Shown here in pieces: positions 27,557 to 35,731 of a DNA stretch of 64,000 bases. The position numbers were made by a program, and so were the translations under genes. Numbering within the stretch: the stretch's first letter is position 1; every line of letters begins with the position of its first letter. The DNA comes from Antarcticimicrobium sediminis (lineage in GTDB: Bacteria; Pseudomonadota; Alphaproteobacteria; Rhodobacterales; Rhodobacteraceae). Location of the stretch: contig NZ_SMFP01000002.1 of the NCBI RefSeq assembly GCF_004348975.1, positions 310,001-374,000 on the forward strand, in the 5' to 3' direction. The notes under the pieces are model-generated. The model made no database searches. It was not told the origin of the DNA and saw only the letters and a program-made list of their open reading frames with translations.

Positions 27557-28606
27557 TCATTTCCCCAAATCGCCACGTTCGAATTGCAATTCCGCATCTC
27601 CCAGCGGCGCGAGAACGGCGGCGACATCCTCGGCGCTGGGTTCGCTCAGACTCGGGTGGCGCCACTTGGCGGCCAGATCCTTTTCGATGATGATCGCGCG
27701 GAGCCCTTCGAGAAAATCGGTGTTCTCATAGCTTCGGAAGGTGAACCGATATTCCGCCGCCAAGGCTTCGTGGATGCCGCTGCCGGTATAGCGGGCCTGA
27801 AGCTCCAGCGCGCAGGCCAGCGCCAGAGGGCTGGACTTGGTGATCCGCGCCAGCGCAGAGACGGCGAGCGCGTCGTCCGTTTGTTGCAGCCGGGCGATGA
27901 TTTCGCTCAGAGAGCCCTCTGCAAAACACTGGTCGACCACGTTACGCGCCGATGCCAGCCGCGACGGGCCGGGCGCGGTGGCAAACTCCGCGATCTGGCC
28001 GACCTCGCCTGAGGCTGCCAGCGCTGCGAGCAGGTCGGGCCACTGCGCACGGGGCACCTGGTGATCGGCAAAACCGGCATAGATGGCGTCGGCCGGTCCA
28101 AGCCGATAGCCGGTGAGCGCCAGATACCGCCCGAGCCCGCCCGGAGCCTCCGACAGGATGCGCGTCGCGCCGGCGTCGGGGACGCGCCCGATGCAGCAGT
28201 CGGGCATGCCAAGGCAGGCGGATTCGGACACGATGCGGTGGCTGACGTGGCACCCCAGCCCGACGCCGCCGCCCATCGTGAACCCCTGCATGAGCGAGAT
28301 CACGGGTTTGGGATAGGTCGCCAGCATGGCGTCCATCCGGTACTCATCACGCCAGAACTGCTGTCCGGCGTGGAAGCTTCCGGCGCGACCGGCGCGGTAC
28401 AGCATCCGCATGTCGGCACCGGCGCTGAACGCCTGCTCGCCAGCTGCTTCGATCACGACCACGGCAACATCCGGGTCCGAAAGGAAGCGCTCCAGCGCGC
28501 GGGTCACGCTCAGGCACATGTCATGGGTAAAGGCGTTCATCGCCTCGGGGCGGATCAGGTTGATGCGCCCAAGCCGACCATCGACGTGCGTGGCGATATC
28601 TGCCAT
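27557..28606 (-). CDS. Enoyl-CoA hydratase/isomerase family protein, 3-hydroxyisobutyryl-CoA hydrolase-like
   Basis: This 349-residue crotonase-fold protein is longer than typical enoyl-CoA hydratases and has the C-terminal domain of HIBCH-type hydrolases (KWRHPSLSEPS, LGDAELQF). The oxyanion-hole segments are AFSAGADMRMLY and GFTMGGGVGLGCHVSHRI. At the catalytic loop the usual MPE-GLFPD is MPDCCIGRVPDAGATRIL, so the conserved Glu is Asp here. The start at 28606 is supported by GGGGAGGAAGG. It would hydrolyse a 3-hydroxyacyl-CoA, or hydrate an enoyl-CoA, in the same pathway. Confidence 0.82.
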   Translation of the reverse strand: MADIATHVDGRLGRINLIRPEAMNAFTHDMCLSVTRALERFLSDPDVAVVVIEAAGEQAFSAGADMRMLYRAGRAGSFHAGQQFWRDEYRMDAMLATYPKPVISLMQGFTMGGGVGLGCHVSHRIVSESACLGMPDCCIGRVPDAGATRILSEAPGGLGRYLALTGYRLGPADAIYAGFADHQVPRAQWPDLLAALAASGEVGQIAEFATAPGPSRLASARNVVDQCFAEGSLSEIIARLQQTDDALAVSALARITKSSPLALACALELQARYTGSGIHEALAAEYRFTFRSYENTDFLEGLRAIIIEKDLAAKWRHPSLSEPSAEDVAAVLAPLGDAELQFERGDLGK

Positions 28607-29043
28607 CGACCTTCCTCCCCTTGTCGCGCGCCGGTGCGCCTCTCCCTGCGCACCGGCGGCCTCATCCCCGGTTTCACCGAAGGGCATGCGCGACCTGCCC
28701 GCCCAAGGGCGCTGGTGCCGTCCACATCCTCCGGAGGTGGCCCGTCAGGGCCTATGCAAAGGGTGCGACGCTGCGCGCGCCTTCGCCGATTGGTCAGGGC
28801 CTGCACCGCGCTTAGGCGGCCAGAAAGGCCCTGAACTTCTCCTCTTGCTTCACCGTAGCGTTGCGTATTGCCGATATCTACACGATAAAAATCCAAGTAG
28901 AGTTGCATAAATTCAGGTGCTGGCGCTGCGGGCTCGGGTTCTGCGGTGGTCTTTCACCGGTGCGGCAAGGCACGTTTCGCGCAGGGGTGGTTTGGGGGGC
29001 CGCAGGGCACGATCACGGCTGCGCGGGTGTTGAGGCCCGGGGC
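28607..29043 (-). promoter_or_regulatory. Intergenic region between the lysR gene and the catabolic genes
   Basis: These 437 bp hold no convincing gene. They should contain the leftward promoter of the catabolic operon. An A/T-richer block at 28861-28915 contains an inverted repeat TCTAC-N15-GTAGA (28877-28901), compatible in size with a LysR-type site. A GGCCC/GGGCC hairpin lies near 28739-28752. No -35/-10 pair is clear enough to call. Confidence 0.4.
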
Positions 29044-29931
29044 TCAGCTCGCATTCGGTCGCACAATCGCGCGCAGGCGTGCCATTTCTTGGCTGAGTTT
29101 GATTTCGAGAATGTCGAACAGGCTGCTGTTGAGGTGTCCGTCGTCGCGGCGGCCAACCAGAAAGTATTGGCGCGAGATGCGAACCTCCGGCAGCAGGTGA
29201 ACCAGACCGGGGGCAAGCGGGAAGGCAAAATCGTGCAGCAGCCCCACGGCGCGACCGCTGCAAATCCACTGCCATTGCACCATCGCGGAGGTCGAGCGCA
29301 GCATGGGCTCTGTTTCCGGATATTCCGCCAGAATATTCAGTCCCGGATCGACAAGCAGTTCGGGCATGTAGCTGGTCAGCGGTAGGCCAGCAAGACCGGC
29401 CGCAGGATCGTGGTGGCCCAGCAGGCTTTCATGGCCGGCAAAGATCAGGTCGTATGCGGCCACCGGCCGCACAAGGGCGCGCTTGTTGCCGGGCGGATGG
29501 ACGGTCACGGCGATATCGACTTCGCGCCGTTGAAGATCAAAGCTGCGGCCGCGGGGAATGATCTCCAGACACAGGTTGGGGTTGGCCGCCTGAATGTCGG
29601 CACAGATTTGCGGCAGCAGGAAATTGGCGCAGCCATCCGGTGCCCCGATGCGAACCTTGCCGCGCAGGTCGCTGTGCGGGTGGGCGTCGCCGGGTATGAT
29701 GTTCTGCGTGATCGCCTCGATCTGTTGCGTATTGTCGAGCAGCCGTTCGCCGAAATCGGTCAGGACGACGCCACGCGACGAGCGCGCAAAAAGGGCGATG
29801 CCCAACATTTTTTCCAGCCGAACGATGCGGCGGCTGACCGTCGCGGGATCAAGTAACAGCGCATTTGCGGCTTGCGAGATGCCACCATGGTGGGCGACGA
29901 CGGCAAACACCCGGAGGTCGTCCCAGTTCAT
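29044..29931 (-). CDS. LysR-family transcriptional regulator
   Basis: This 295-residue regulator has an N-terminal winged helix-turn-helix (LRVFAVVAHHGGISQAANAL, TVSRRIVRLEKMLGIALFAR) and a C-terminal periplasmic-binding-protein-like effector domain. It is encoded directly upstream of the acyl-CoA catabolic genes in the same orientation and probably controls them. The co-inducer would be the imported acid or a CoA intermediate. The start at 29931 (MNWDDLRVFA) is family-typical. Confidence 0.9.
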   Translation of the reverse strand: MNWDDLRVFAVVAHHGGISQAANALLLDPATVSRRIVRLEKMLGIALFARSSRGVVLTDFGERLLDNTQQIEAITQNIIPGDAHPHSDLRGKVRIGAPDGCANFLLPQICADIQAANPNLCLEIIPRGRSFDLQRREVDIAVTVHPPGNKRALVRPVAAYDLIFAGHESLLGHHDPAAGLAGLPLTSYMPELLVDPGLNILAEYPETEPMLRSTSAMVQWQWICSGRAVGLLHDFAFPLAPGLVHLLPEVRISRQYFLVGRRDDGHLNSSLFDILEIKLSQEMARLRAIVRPNAS

Positions 29932-30489
29932 CCAACCTGTCCATGTTTTTTTTCAATGCGGCTGACCAGCTTTCTGCGGTGGCTGTGGATTTTTTGCAAG
30001 GGTCCATCTGTATGGCTTCCGAAGGCGTCTTGGACAACTGCGCTTTGCGCGGGTGGGGGCATGTGCCCGGCGCCATCATACGCCGGTGTATTTGCCCCGC
30101 GCGGTATGATTTCCCGGTATTCGCGAGCAATAGGTCGCATTTACAACGCAGGGTCTCTGTATCAAATTTTCAAACCTCCGGTCGGCCATCTGGCGCAAGC
30201 CCGCTGAGTCGGCGAACCGCGGCTTCAGCGTGTCTGGACCCCTGAGCAATGACCCCGGGCGAGTCGAAAAAATCGCCCGGCGTTCCATGTCCGGGATGGG
30301 GGCGCAAGACGGCACGGGGGCGTGTGACGCTACGGCGTTGGTGCGGCGGTGCACAGCCCCTGTTTGGGCTGATGCCGCGATGCAACAGCAGATGTGAGGG
30401 CACAGAAAACTTAAGAAATTCGGGGTCGATATCTGGCGGCTGCCGCCTTGAGGACTACGTAGGCAGCCTACTCAACGGAGACCACCAAG
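29932..30489 (+). promoter_or_regulatory. Long divergent intergenic region upstream of the porin gene
   Basis: These 558 bp lie between the divergent lysR and porin genes. Short open frames occur but have no ribosome binding sites or protein-like composition. Several stem-loops are visible: CCGGCG/CGCCGG (30067-30086), CCGGGCGA/TCGCCCGG with an A-rich loop (30255-30280), a nested GCGGC-AGCCC/GGGCT-GCCGC (30343-30378) and GTAGG/CCTAC (30459-30471) just before the ribosome binding site. They imply a structured porin leader RNA. No promoter could be set with confidence. Confidence 0.5.
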
Positions 30490-31599
30490 ATGTCAAAACT
30501 CCTCCTGAAAACCCTGTCTCTCACTGCCGCGACCGCAGCTCTGGTCAGCCCGGCTCTGGCCGGTCCGACCTATGAGAATGCCAATGGCGGCAGCTTTACC
30601 TTCTATGGTCACCTCGACCCGTCCTTCCTGTCGGTGGACGACGGCGTGAACACCACGAGCGATCTCGCAGACAACTCGAGCTCGAACAGCCGCATCGGCT
30701 TTTACCTGCGCCAGCCCATCGGCCAGAGCAAATTCCAGTTCCAGTTCGAAACCGCTCTCGGGCTGCGCGGCTCTGCCGACATCAGCCAGACCAACGACCT
30801 GAACGCGATGGACTGGGATCGCACCGACATCCGCAAGATCGACTTCAGCATCGCGGGTAGCTACGGTAAATTCTCGTTTGGTCAAGGCAGCATGGCGAGC
30901 GACGGTGTCGCCTTCACCGATCTGTCGGGCACCGGCCTTCCGACGACCGCATCGGTCGAAGACTTGGCCAGCAGCTTTGAACTGACCACAACTGCGGGCG
31001 CGCTCTCGGGTATCTCGATCGGCGATGCCTTCCCGACCTTTGATGGTGCCCGTCTGGGTCGTGTCCGCTATGACAGCATGTCGCTGAACGGCTTCACGCT
31101 GTCGACGTCCTACGGGACCAACATCCTGACCGAAGGCAACGACGACGAGGCCTATGACGTCACCGTTCGCTATCAAAACCAGTTTGGCGACTACAACTTC
31201 GATAGCGCGCTGGGTGTGATCTGGACCGACAAGGCCACGGGTGCCGACACCCGCGACATCTCGACGTCGTTCAGCGTGATGCACAGCTCGGGCCTCAATG
31301 GCGCGATTTCTTATGGGGACCGCGATACCGGCGGGAACTATGGCTATATCAAACTGGGCTATACGGCGAACCTGTTTGCCATCGGCTCGACCGCTGTTTC
31401 GGTTGACTATTACACCGGCGACGACCTTGTGTCCGTAGGGTCGGAATCGGAATCCTTCGGCATTGGCCTTGTGCAGAATATCGACAGCGCCAATGTGGAA
31501 ACCTATCTGGGTTATCGCGAGTATTCCTATGAGGATACCAGCGCCACCACCTATAACGATCTGAGCGCCCTCATCTTCGGGGCCCGCTGGTCGTTCTGA
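30490..31599 (+). CDS. Outer-membrane porin
   Basis: This 369-residue general porin has a Sec signal peptide (cleavage after SPALA, about residue 24) and then a beta-barrel pattern of alternating aromatic and polar residues from NGGSFTFYGHLDPSF to the last strand. The protein ends in GARWSF; a terminal Phe is the usual outer-membrane assembly signal. The sequence is acidic and Thr/Ser-rich, typical of Rhodobacterales trimeric porins. CAACGGAGACC is the ribosome binding region. A terminator follows closely, so it is a single-gene unit. Confidence 0.92.
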   Translation: MSKLLLKTLSLTAATAALVSPALAGPTYENANGGSFTFYGHLDPSFLSVDDGVNTTSDLADNSSSNSRIGFYLRQPIGQSKFQFQFETALGLRGSADISQTNDLNAMDWDRTDIRKIDFSIAGSYGKFSFGQGSMASDGVAFTDLSGTGLPTTASVEDLASSFELTTTAGALSGISIGDAFPTFDGARLGRVRYDSMSLNGFTLSTSYGTNILTEGNDDEAYDVTVRYQNQFGDYNFDSALGVIWTDKATGADTRDISTSFSVMHSSGLNGAISYGDRDTGGNYGYIKLGYTANLFAIGSTAVSVDYYTGDDLVSVGSESESFGIGLVQNIDSANVETYLGYREYSYEDTSATTYNDLSALIFGARWSF

Positions 31600-31628
31600 A
31601 CTGGTCCTCTTCCCTCGGATCATTCAGG

Positions 31629-31660
31629 CAGCTCGTCGCTTCGGCGGCGGGCTGTTTTTC
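31629..31660 (+). terminator. Intrinsic terminator after the porin gene
   Basis: The stem CAGCTCGTCGC (31629-31639) pairs with GCGGCGGGCTG (31644-31654) with G-T wobbles around a tetraloop, followed by TTTTTCTG. It lies 30 bp after the porin stop. Confidence 0.82.
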
Positions 31661-31801
31661 TGTATTCAGGGGGCGGGGTGGGACGTGGTTTGCGCGACTC
31701 TTTCCGCAATGGCCCTTGCACAGACGGGCAGGGGCAAATAGAAGGCCACAAATTTGCCGCGCGCGGGATTTTCGCGCGCTTTCGACTCTATGGGGAATAT
31801 G

Positions 31802-33136
31802 ATGCAGGTCACCGAGACGCTGAACGAAGGTCTGAAGCGCGCCTATAAGCTCATGCTTACGGCGCAGGAACTGGACGACAAGGTCAATGAGAAATTGGCC
31901 GAAGCCAAGCCCGAGATCGAGATGAAGGGCTTTCGCAAGGGCAAGGTGCCGATGCCGCTGCTGAAAAAGCAGTTCGGCGAGCGCCTGATGGGCGAAGCGA
32001 TGCAGGAAACCATCGACGGCGCCATGACCAAGCATTTCGAGGAAAGCGGCGATCGCCCGGCGCTCCAGCCCGAGGTCAAGATGACCAATGAGGACTGGAA
32101 AGAGGGCGACGACGTGCATGTCGAGCTGTCCTATGAAAAACTGCCCGAGATTCCCGAGGTCGATCTGGCTTCGGTCAGCTTGGAGCGCATGGTCGCCAAG
32201 GCCGACGCCGCCGCCGTGGACGAGGCCCTGAACAGCCTAGCCGAGAGCGCGCAGGATTTCAAAGCCCGCGAAGAAGGCGCCGCCGCGCAGGATGGCGATC
32301 AGGTGGTGTTCGATTTCGTCGGCAAAGTCGACGGCGAAGCCTTTGAAGGCGGCGCGGCCGAAGATTACCCGCTGGTGCTGGGCTCCGGTCAGTTCATTCC
32401 CGGCTTTGAAGAACAGCTTACCGGCGTCAAGGCCGGTGAAGAGAAGGACGTTACCGTGTCCTTCCCCGAGGATTACCAAGCCGAGAATCTGGCCGGCAAA
32501 GAAGCCGTATTCGCCTGCACCGTGAAAGAGGTGAAGGAACCTGTCGCGGCCGTGGTCGACGATGAGATGGCCAAGAAATTCGGTGCCGAAGATCTCGCCG
32601 GGTTGAAAGGTCAGATCGCTGAGCGTCTGGAAGCCGAATATGCCGGTGCTGCCCGCGCCGTGCTGAAGCGTGGCCTGTTGGACAAGCTGGACGATCTGGT
32701 CACCTTTGAGCTGCCGCCGAGCCTGGTCGACGCCGAGGCCAAACAGATCGCACACCAGCTGTGGCACGAGGAAAACCCCGAGGTTCACGACCACGACCAC
32801 GGGTCCGTCGAGACCACCGACGAGCACATCAAGCTGGCCGAGCGCCGTGTGCGCCTGGGTCTGCTTCTGGCCGAGCTGGGCCAGAAGGCCAAGGTCGAAG
32901 TGACCGATGCCGAGATGACTCAGGCGATCATGAACCAGGCCCGTCAGTATCCGGGTCAGGAACGCCAGTTCTTTGAATTCGTTCAGCAGAACGCCCAGAT
33001 GCAGCAGCAACTGCGCGCGCCGATCTTTGAAGACAAGGTCGTGGATTATATCTGCGAATTGGCCACGGTCACCGAGAAAGAGGTGTCCAAGGACGATCTG
33101 CAAAAGGCCGTCGAAGCGATGGAAGACGACGACTGA
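31802..33136 (+). CDS. tig: Trigger factor, ribosome-associated peptidyl-prolyl isomerase chaperone
   Basis: This 444-residue protein has an N-terminal ribosome-binding domain with [17 protein letters not shown] (residues about 44-60), a central FKBP-like PPIase domain ([31 protein letters not shown]) and a helical C-terminal chaperone domain. It binds L23 at the exit tunnel and protects nascent chains. Two ATGs occur in tandem (31799, 31802); [13 protein letters not shown] matches related proteins. A His/Asp-rich insert (HDHDHG, about residue 330) is seen in the C-terminal domain. Confidence 0.95.
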   Translation: MQVTETLNEGLKRAYKLMLTAQELDDKVNEKLAEAKPEIEMKGFRKGKVPMPLLKKQFGERLMGEAMQETIDGAMTKHFEESGDRPALQPEVKMTNEDWKEGDDVHVELSYEKLPEIPEVDLASVSLERMVAKADAAAVDEALNSLAESAQDFKAREEGAAAQDGDQVVFDFVGKVDGEAFEGGAAEDYPLVLGSGQFIPGFEEQLTGVKAGEEKDVTVSFPEDYQAENLAGKEAVFACTVKEVKEPVAAVVDDEMAKKFGAEDLAGLKGQIAERLEAEYAGAARAVLKRGLLDKLDDLVTFELPPSLVDAEAKQIAHQLWHEENPEVHDHDHGSVETTDEHIKLAERRVRLGLLLAELGQKAKVEVTDAEMTQAIMNQARQYPGQERQFFEFVQQNAQMQQQLRAPIFEDKVVDYICELATVTEKEVSKDDLQKAVEAMEDDD

Positions 33137-33161
33137 TCTGGTTTGCCTTGGTAAACCGCAG

Positions 33162-33192
33162 CGGGCCGCCCAATGGGCGGCCCGTTTTCGTT
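33162..33192 (+). terminator. Intrinsic terminator after tig
   Basis: A perfect 10-bp stem CGGGCCGCCC (33162-33171) / GGGCGGCCCG (33175-33184) with a 3-nt loop is followed by TTTTCGTTT. Confidence 0.92.
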
Positions 33193-33262
33193 TCGGCTCT
33201 GCTTTGGATCCAGATTTGGGGCCCGATTTGAGTTCTGTGGCACGGGCAGGGGGGACGCAAAT

Positions 33263-33289
33263 CGGGCCGCCCCCGTGGGGGACGGCCCG
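33263..33289 (-). terminator. Terminator-like hairpin after the luxI-like gene
   Basis: CGGGCCG-CCCC (33263-33273) pairs with GGGG-A-CGGCCCG (33278-33289). On the minus strand it is followed by ATTTGCG, a weak T-run. It lies 28 bp past the stop of the luxI-like gene and separates it from convergent tig. Confidence 0.6.
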
Positions 33290-33316
33290 CCTGCCTTCCC
33301 GGGGGCCAGGTCAGGT

Positions 33317-34243
33317 CTAGTTCAGGGTTGCCTGAACCTGTGTGCGTGAGTGGCGGGGAAGGGATTGCATCATGCGGCCCAGCTCTGACGCCTTGGCGGT
33401 GCCGAACTCTTCAGAGAGGGCCTCCATCAAGGCGAGCGCCGCATCGAGATCGGTCTGGCTTTCGGCATCCCGCATCTGTTCGAAGCAATAAAGTTGCAGC
33501 GCCGTCTTGAGGGCGTCGGGCACGAGCGTGATCGCGGCCTTTGTTTGGTGCGGGACCAGATGGCTGACCTTGGCCGACCCTATTGCGGTGTCCCGGTTGC
33601 GGTTGAAAATGTCCAACGCGTCGTCCTCACTCAGGAACACGTCGTGATCGATCCCGGCGAAAGCGCGGATACCGGCGATACGTTCGTCTGAGCAATCTAT
33701 CAGTGCGGCGATGTCTGTGCCCTTGCCCATGGGCTTGGCCGCGCCGAGATAGTCATAGGGCGCGTTGGCGCAACGTGTCATGACCCGGCTCATCACCGGG
33801 TCGATTACCGCCACCGCATCCAGCACACCGGCGTCCCGCGCGTATTCAAAGGCGCCGATCATGACTTCCGAAGTGACATAGGAGATCGAGTTGCGGGTCT
33901 TTCCGTCGGACAGCTTCTGGGTGTCGACACAAAACCGCGTGGCTTCCCAGACTTGACCGCTGCGCAGCGGCGCATCGTCGTCAAGGAGAGCGTGGACCAT
34001 ATCCGAGAGCATATGCGGCCCGGTGGTCTGCAACAGGCGCATGCTGCCGACGACGTCGCCTTCCGCGTCCAGACAGATCACATGGGCCGGGTCGAGATGG
34101 TCGAACGAGTCGATCTCCTTGCCGTCGCGGACGGTGACATCCCGGCCAAGCCGATCGTGGAAGACCCGGGCCCGCAGTTTGTGCATTTCATCCAACAGCG
34201 CACTGAACCTGTGCTTGTTAAGTGCGTCGACTACGATAATCAT
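33317..34243 (-). CDS. LuxI-family acyl-homoserine-lactone synthase with C-terminal extension
   Basis: The 308-residue protein carries an autoinducer synthase domain in residues 1-210 that would make an acyl-homoserine lactone from SAM and acyl-ACP. Conserved family residues present are Arg24, Phe28, Asp45, Asp48, Arg69, Glu100 and Arg103. The normally invariant Trp34 (RLGW) is Arg34 (RLGRDV). A helical, acidic extension of about 100 residues follows; most LuxI proteins stop near 200-230. The start at 34243 gives the canonical N-terminus. A luxR gene lies upstream in the same orientation, and acyl-ACP genes lie elsewhere in the window. Confidence 0.86.
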   Translation of the reverse strand: MIIVVDALNKHRFSALLDEMHKLRARVFHDRLGRDVTVRDGKEIDSFDHLDPAHVICLDAEGDVVGSMRLLQTTGPHMLSDMVHALLDDDAPLRSGQVWEATRFCVDTQKLSDGKTRNSISYVTSEVMIGAFEYARDAGVLDAVAVIDPVMSRVMTRCANAPYDYLGAAKPMGKGTDIAALIDCSDERIAGIRAFAGIDHDVFLSEDDALDIFNRNRDTAIGSAKVSHLVPHQTKAAITLVPDALKTALQLYCFEQMRDAESQTDLDAALALMEALSEEFGTAKASELGRMMQSLPRHSRTQVQATLN

Positions 34244-34263
34244 GCTTTTCCCCTGCCATCCGA

Positions 34264-34280
34264 AACGTTGACACAACGTT
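34264..34280. promoter_or_regulatory. AACGTT dyad upstream of the luxI-like gene
   Basis: Two palindromic AACGTT hexamers (34264-34269 and 34275-34280) are separated by 5 bp, one helical turn centre to centre, 21-37 bp before the luxI-like start codon. It is a candidate operator, perhaps for the neighbouring LuxR or XRE protein, but it does not match a lux-box consensus I know. Confidence 0.4.
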
Positions 34281-34430
34281 AGCCATGACGCAGTTTTTCG
34301 CCAGTAGGGGATTCCCGTAGTTTTGGACGGGGGGCGCGTCCCGACCCCATGGCTGGACGCACGACGGAGGGGCGCATTCCACCTGGGGCTGAGCCAAGCC
34401 ATGTGGTGCTCGTATAACCTGAACCGAGAA

Positions 34431-35132
34431 TCAGCCGGGCGAGATCATCCCAAGGCCGATGGCCCGTCCGACCGCCTGTGTGGTGGTCAGCGTGCAGAGT
34501 TTTTGCCGACTCGACCGCAGGTGCACCTCGACCGTGCGGTGGGAGAGCGAAAGAATATCGCCGATATCCTGCTGGGTTTTGCCAGCGGCGACCCATTGCA
34601 GAATCTGGAGCTCGCGGCGCGATAGCGTCGGGTTGTGCACTGATCGATGAAGCACCCCGGAGCGCATCACGTTGTCATGCATATGCACGGCCGCGAATTG
34701 CAGGTCTCCCATGACTTTGCGTTTCAGCGTTTTCCATTCCCCGTCCGGACAGTCGCGGGTGACACTCAGCAATCCGCATTCGCCCTTGGGGCCGCGCACC
34801 GGCACGGTCAGGCCGCGATTGGAGATCCCGAAATCATGGGCATCGTTGAACACGGCCTGAAAATGGGGATGGTCGGTAAACAGCCCCCAATCCACCGGCG
34901 CGATACTGCGTGCGGATTGATACAGCGTCGGGTCAACCCGGTGCATACCGCGTTCGCCATAGTGCAGCTTCCACTGGTCGGGATAGGTGGCATAGCCTTG
35001 CACGTCCCCGGTGATCGGATGCGCCGTGGCATAGGAGGCATATTCAAACTCAAACGATTCGCACAGTTTGGTCAGGAAGGACGTGAAATTGTCATCCGTA
35101 TCAGGCACCGTGCTGAGATCGATCAGATTCAA
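34431..35132 (-). CDS. LuxR-family quorum-sensing regulator
   Basis: This 233-residue protein has an N-terminal autoinducer-binding domain with Trp54, Tyr58, Asp67, Pro68 and Trp82, which match the ligand-contact residues of LuxR/TraR with an offset of three. The C-terminal LuxR-type helix-turn-helix is SRRELQILQWVAAGKTQQDI...TVEVHLRSSRQKL. It lies 187 bp upstream of the luxI-like gene, and the pair is very likely cognate. The start at 35132 gives a complete sensing domain. Confidence 0.92.
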   Translation of the reverse strand: MNLIDLSTVPDTDDNFTSFLTKLCESFEFEYASYATAHPITGDVQGYATYPDQWKLHYGERGMHRVDPTLYQSARSIAPVDWGLFTDHPHFQAVFNDAHDFGISNRGLTVPVRGPKGECGLLSVTRDCPDGEWKTLKRKVMGDLQFAAVHMHDNVMRSGVLHRSVHNPTLSRRELQILQWVAAGKTQQDIGDILSLSHRTVEVHLRSSRQKLCTLTTTQAVGRAIGLGMISPG

Positions 35133-35166
35133 CTTCGGCTCTCCTTTGGGTCGCTCATATCCCGTG

Positions 35167-35568
35167 TCAGGTTGCCGCGCGCAAAGAGCGTTGCGGCGCA
35201 GTTTCGGCCATGGACCTCACGATAGCGAGGACGGCGCTGCGTTGCGAGTGCGGCAGGTGCTGGAACATTTCCATCATCTGAACCGCCTCTTGATCGGACA
35301 GCAACCCCGTGCGATCAACGTTGTCTGCCATGTTGTCTTCATCAGGCGCGGTGGCGCGAATGCCCTCGAAGAAATATTCGATTTCAACACGCAGCTTCTC
35401 GGCGACGGCCCAGAGACGCGATGCGCTGACCCGGTTGGTGCCGGTCTCATACTTCTGGATCTGCTGAAACCTGACCCCGATCGCCTCGCCCAGTTCTGAC
35501 TGGCTGATTCCCAAGGCGTAGCGTCGTGCCCTGATGCGATTCCCTACCAATACGTCGATTTCATTCAT
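35167..35568 (-). CDS. XRE-family helix-turn-helix transcriptional regulator
   Basis: This 133-residue protein has an N-terminal Cro/CI-type helix-turn-helix (IRARRYALGISQSELGEAIGVRFQQIQKYETGTNRVSASRLWAVAEKL) and a less conserved acidic then helical C-terminal half. Similar small regulators are common in Rhodobacterales, often near quorum-sensing or motility genes. It lies 34 bp upstream of luxR in the same direction, so the two may share a transcript. No target can be inferred. Confidence 0.88.
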   Translation of the reverse strand: MNEIDVLVGNRIRARRYALGISQSELGEAIGVRFQQIQKYETGTNRVSASRLWAVAEKLRVEIEYFFEGIRATAPDEDNMADNVDRTGLLSDQEAVQMMEMFQHLPHSQRSAVLAIVRSMAETAPQRSLRAAT

Positions 35569-35731
35569 AGATCACCTACGGTTCCTGTTGTCGCAATTGA
35601 ACCGGTGCAAATAGGCGCACAACCTCTTCGGGTCGCTGCGCCTGCACACCACCATTTATAACGTGCGAAAGTCTTGCCGCAAATACAGCCAAGAGGCAAT
35701 TGCATTCAGCCAAAAGTTGTATCCGCACGGC

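Noticed and set aside
22883-28606. Reading the racemase/ligase/dehydrogenase/hydratase set as a carnitine (cai) operon
   Set aside because: The CaiB-superfamily protein carries alpha-methylacyl-CoA racemase motifs, the crotonase is HIBCH-like, and there is no CaiT transporter or CaiE.
28555-28908. 117-codon minus-strand frame upstream of the HIBCH-like gene
   Set aside because: It overlaps the start of that gene, is Arg/Pro-rich and has no ribosome binding site or family signature.
29865-30245. Several open frames of 90-126 codons between lysR and the porin
   Set aside because: They overlap one another in different frames and strands and lack start signals; the region is better explained as a regulatory leader.
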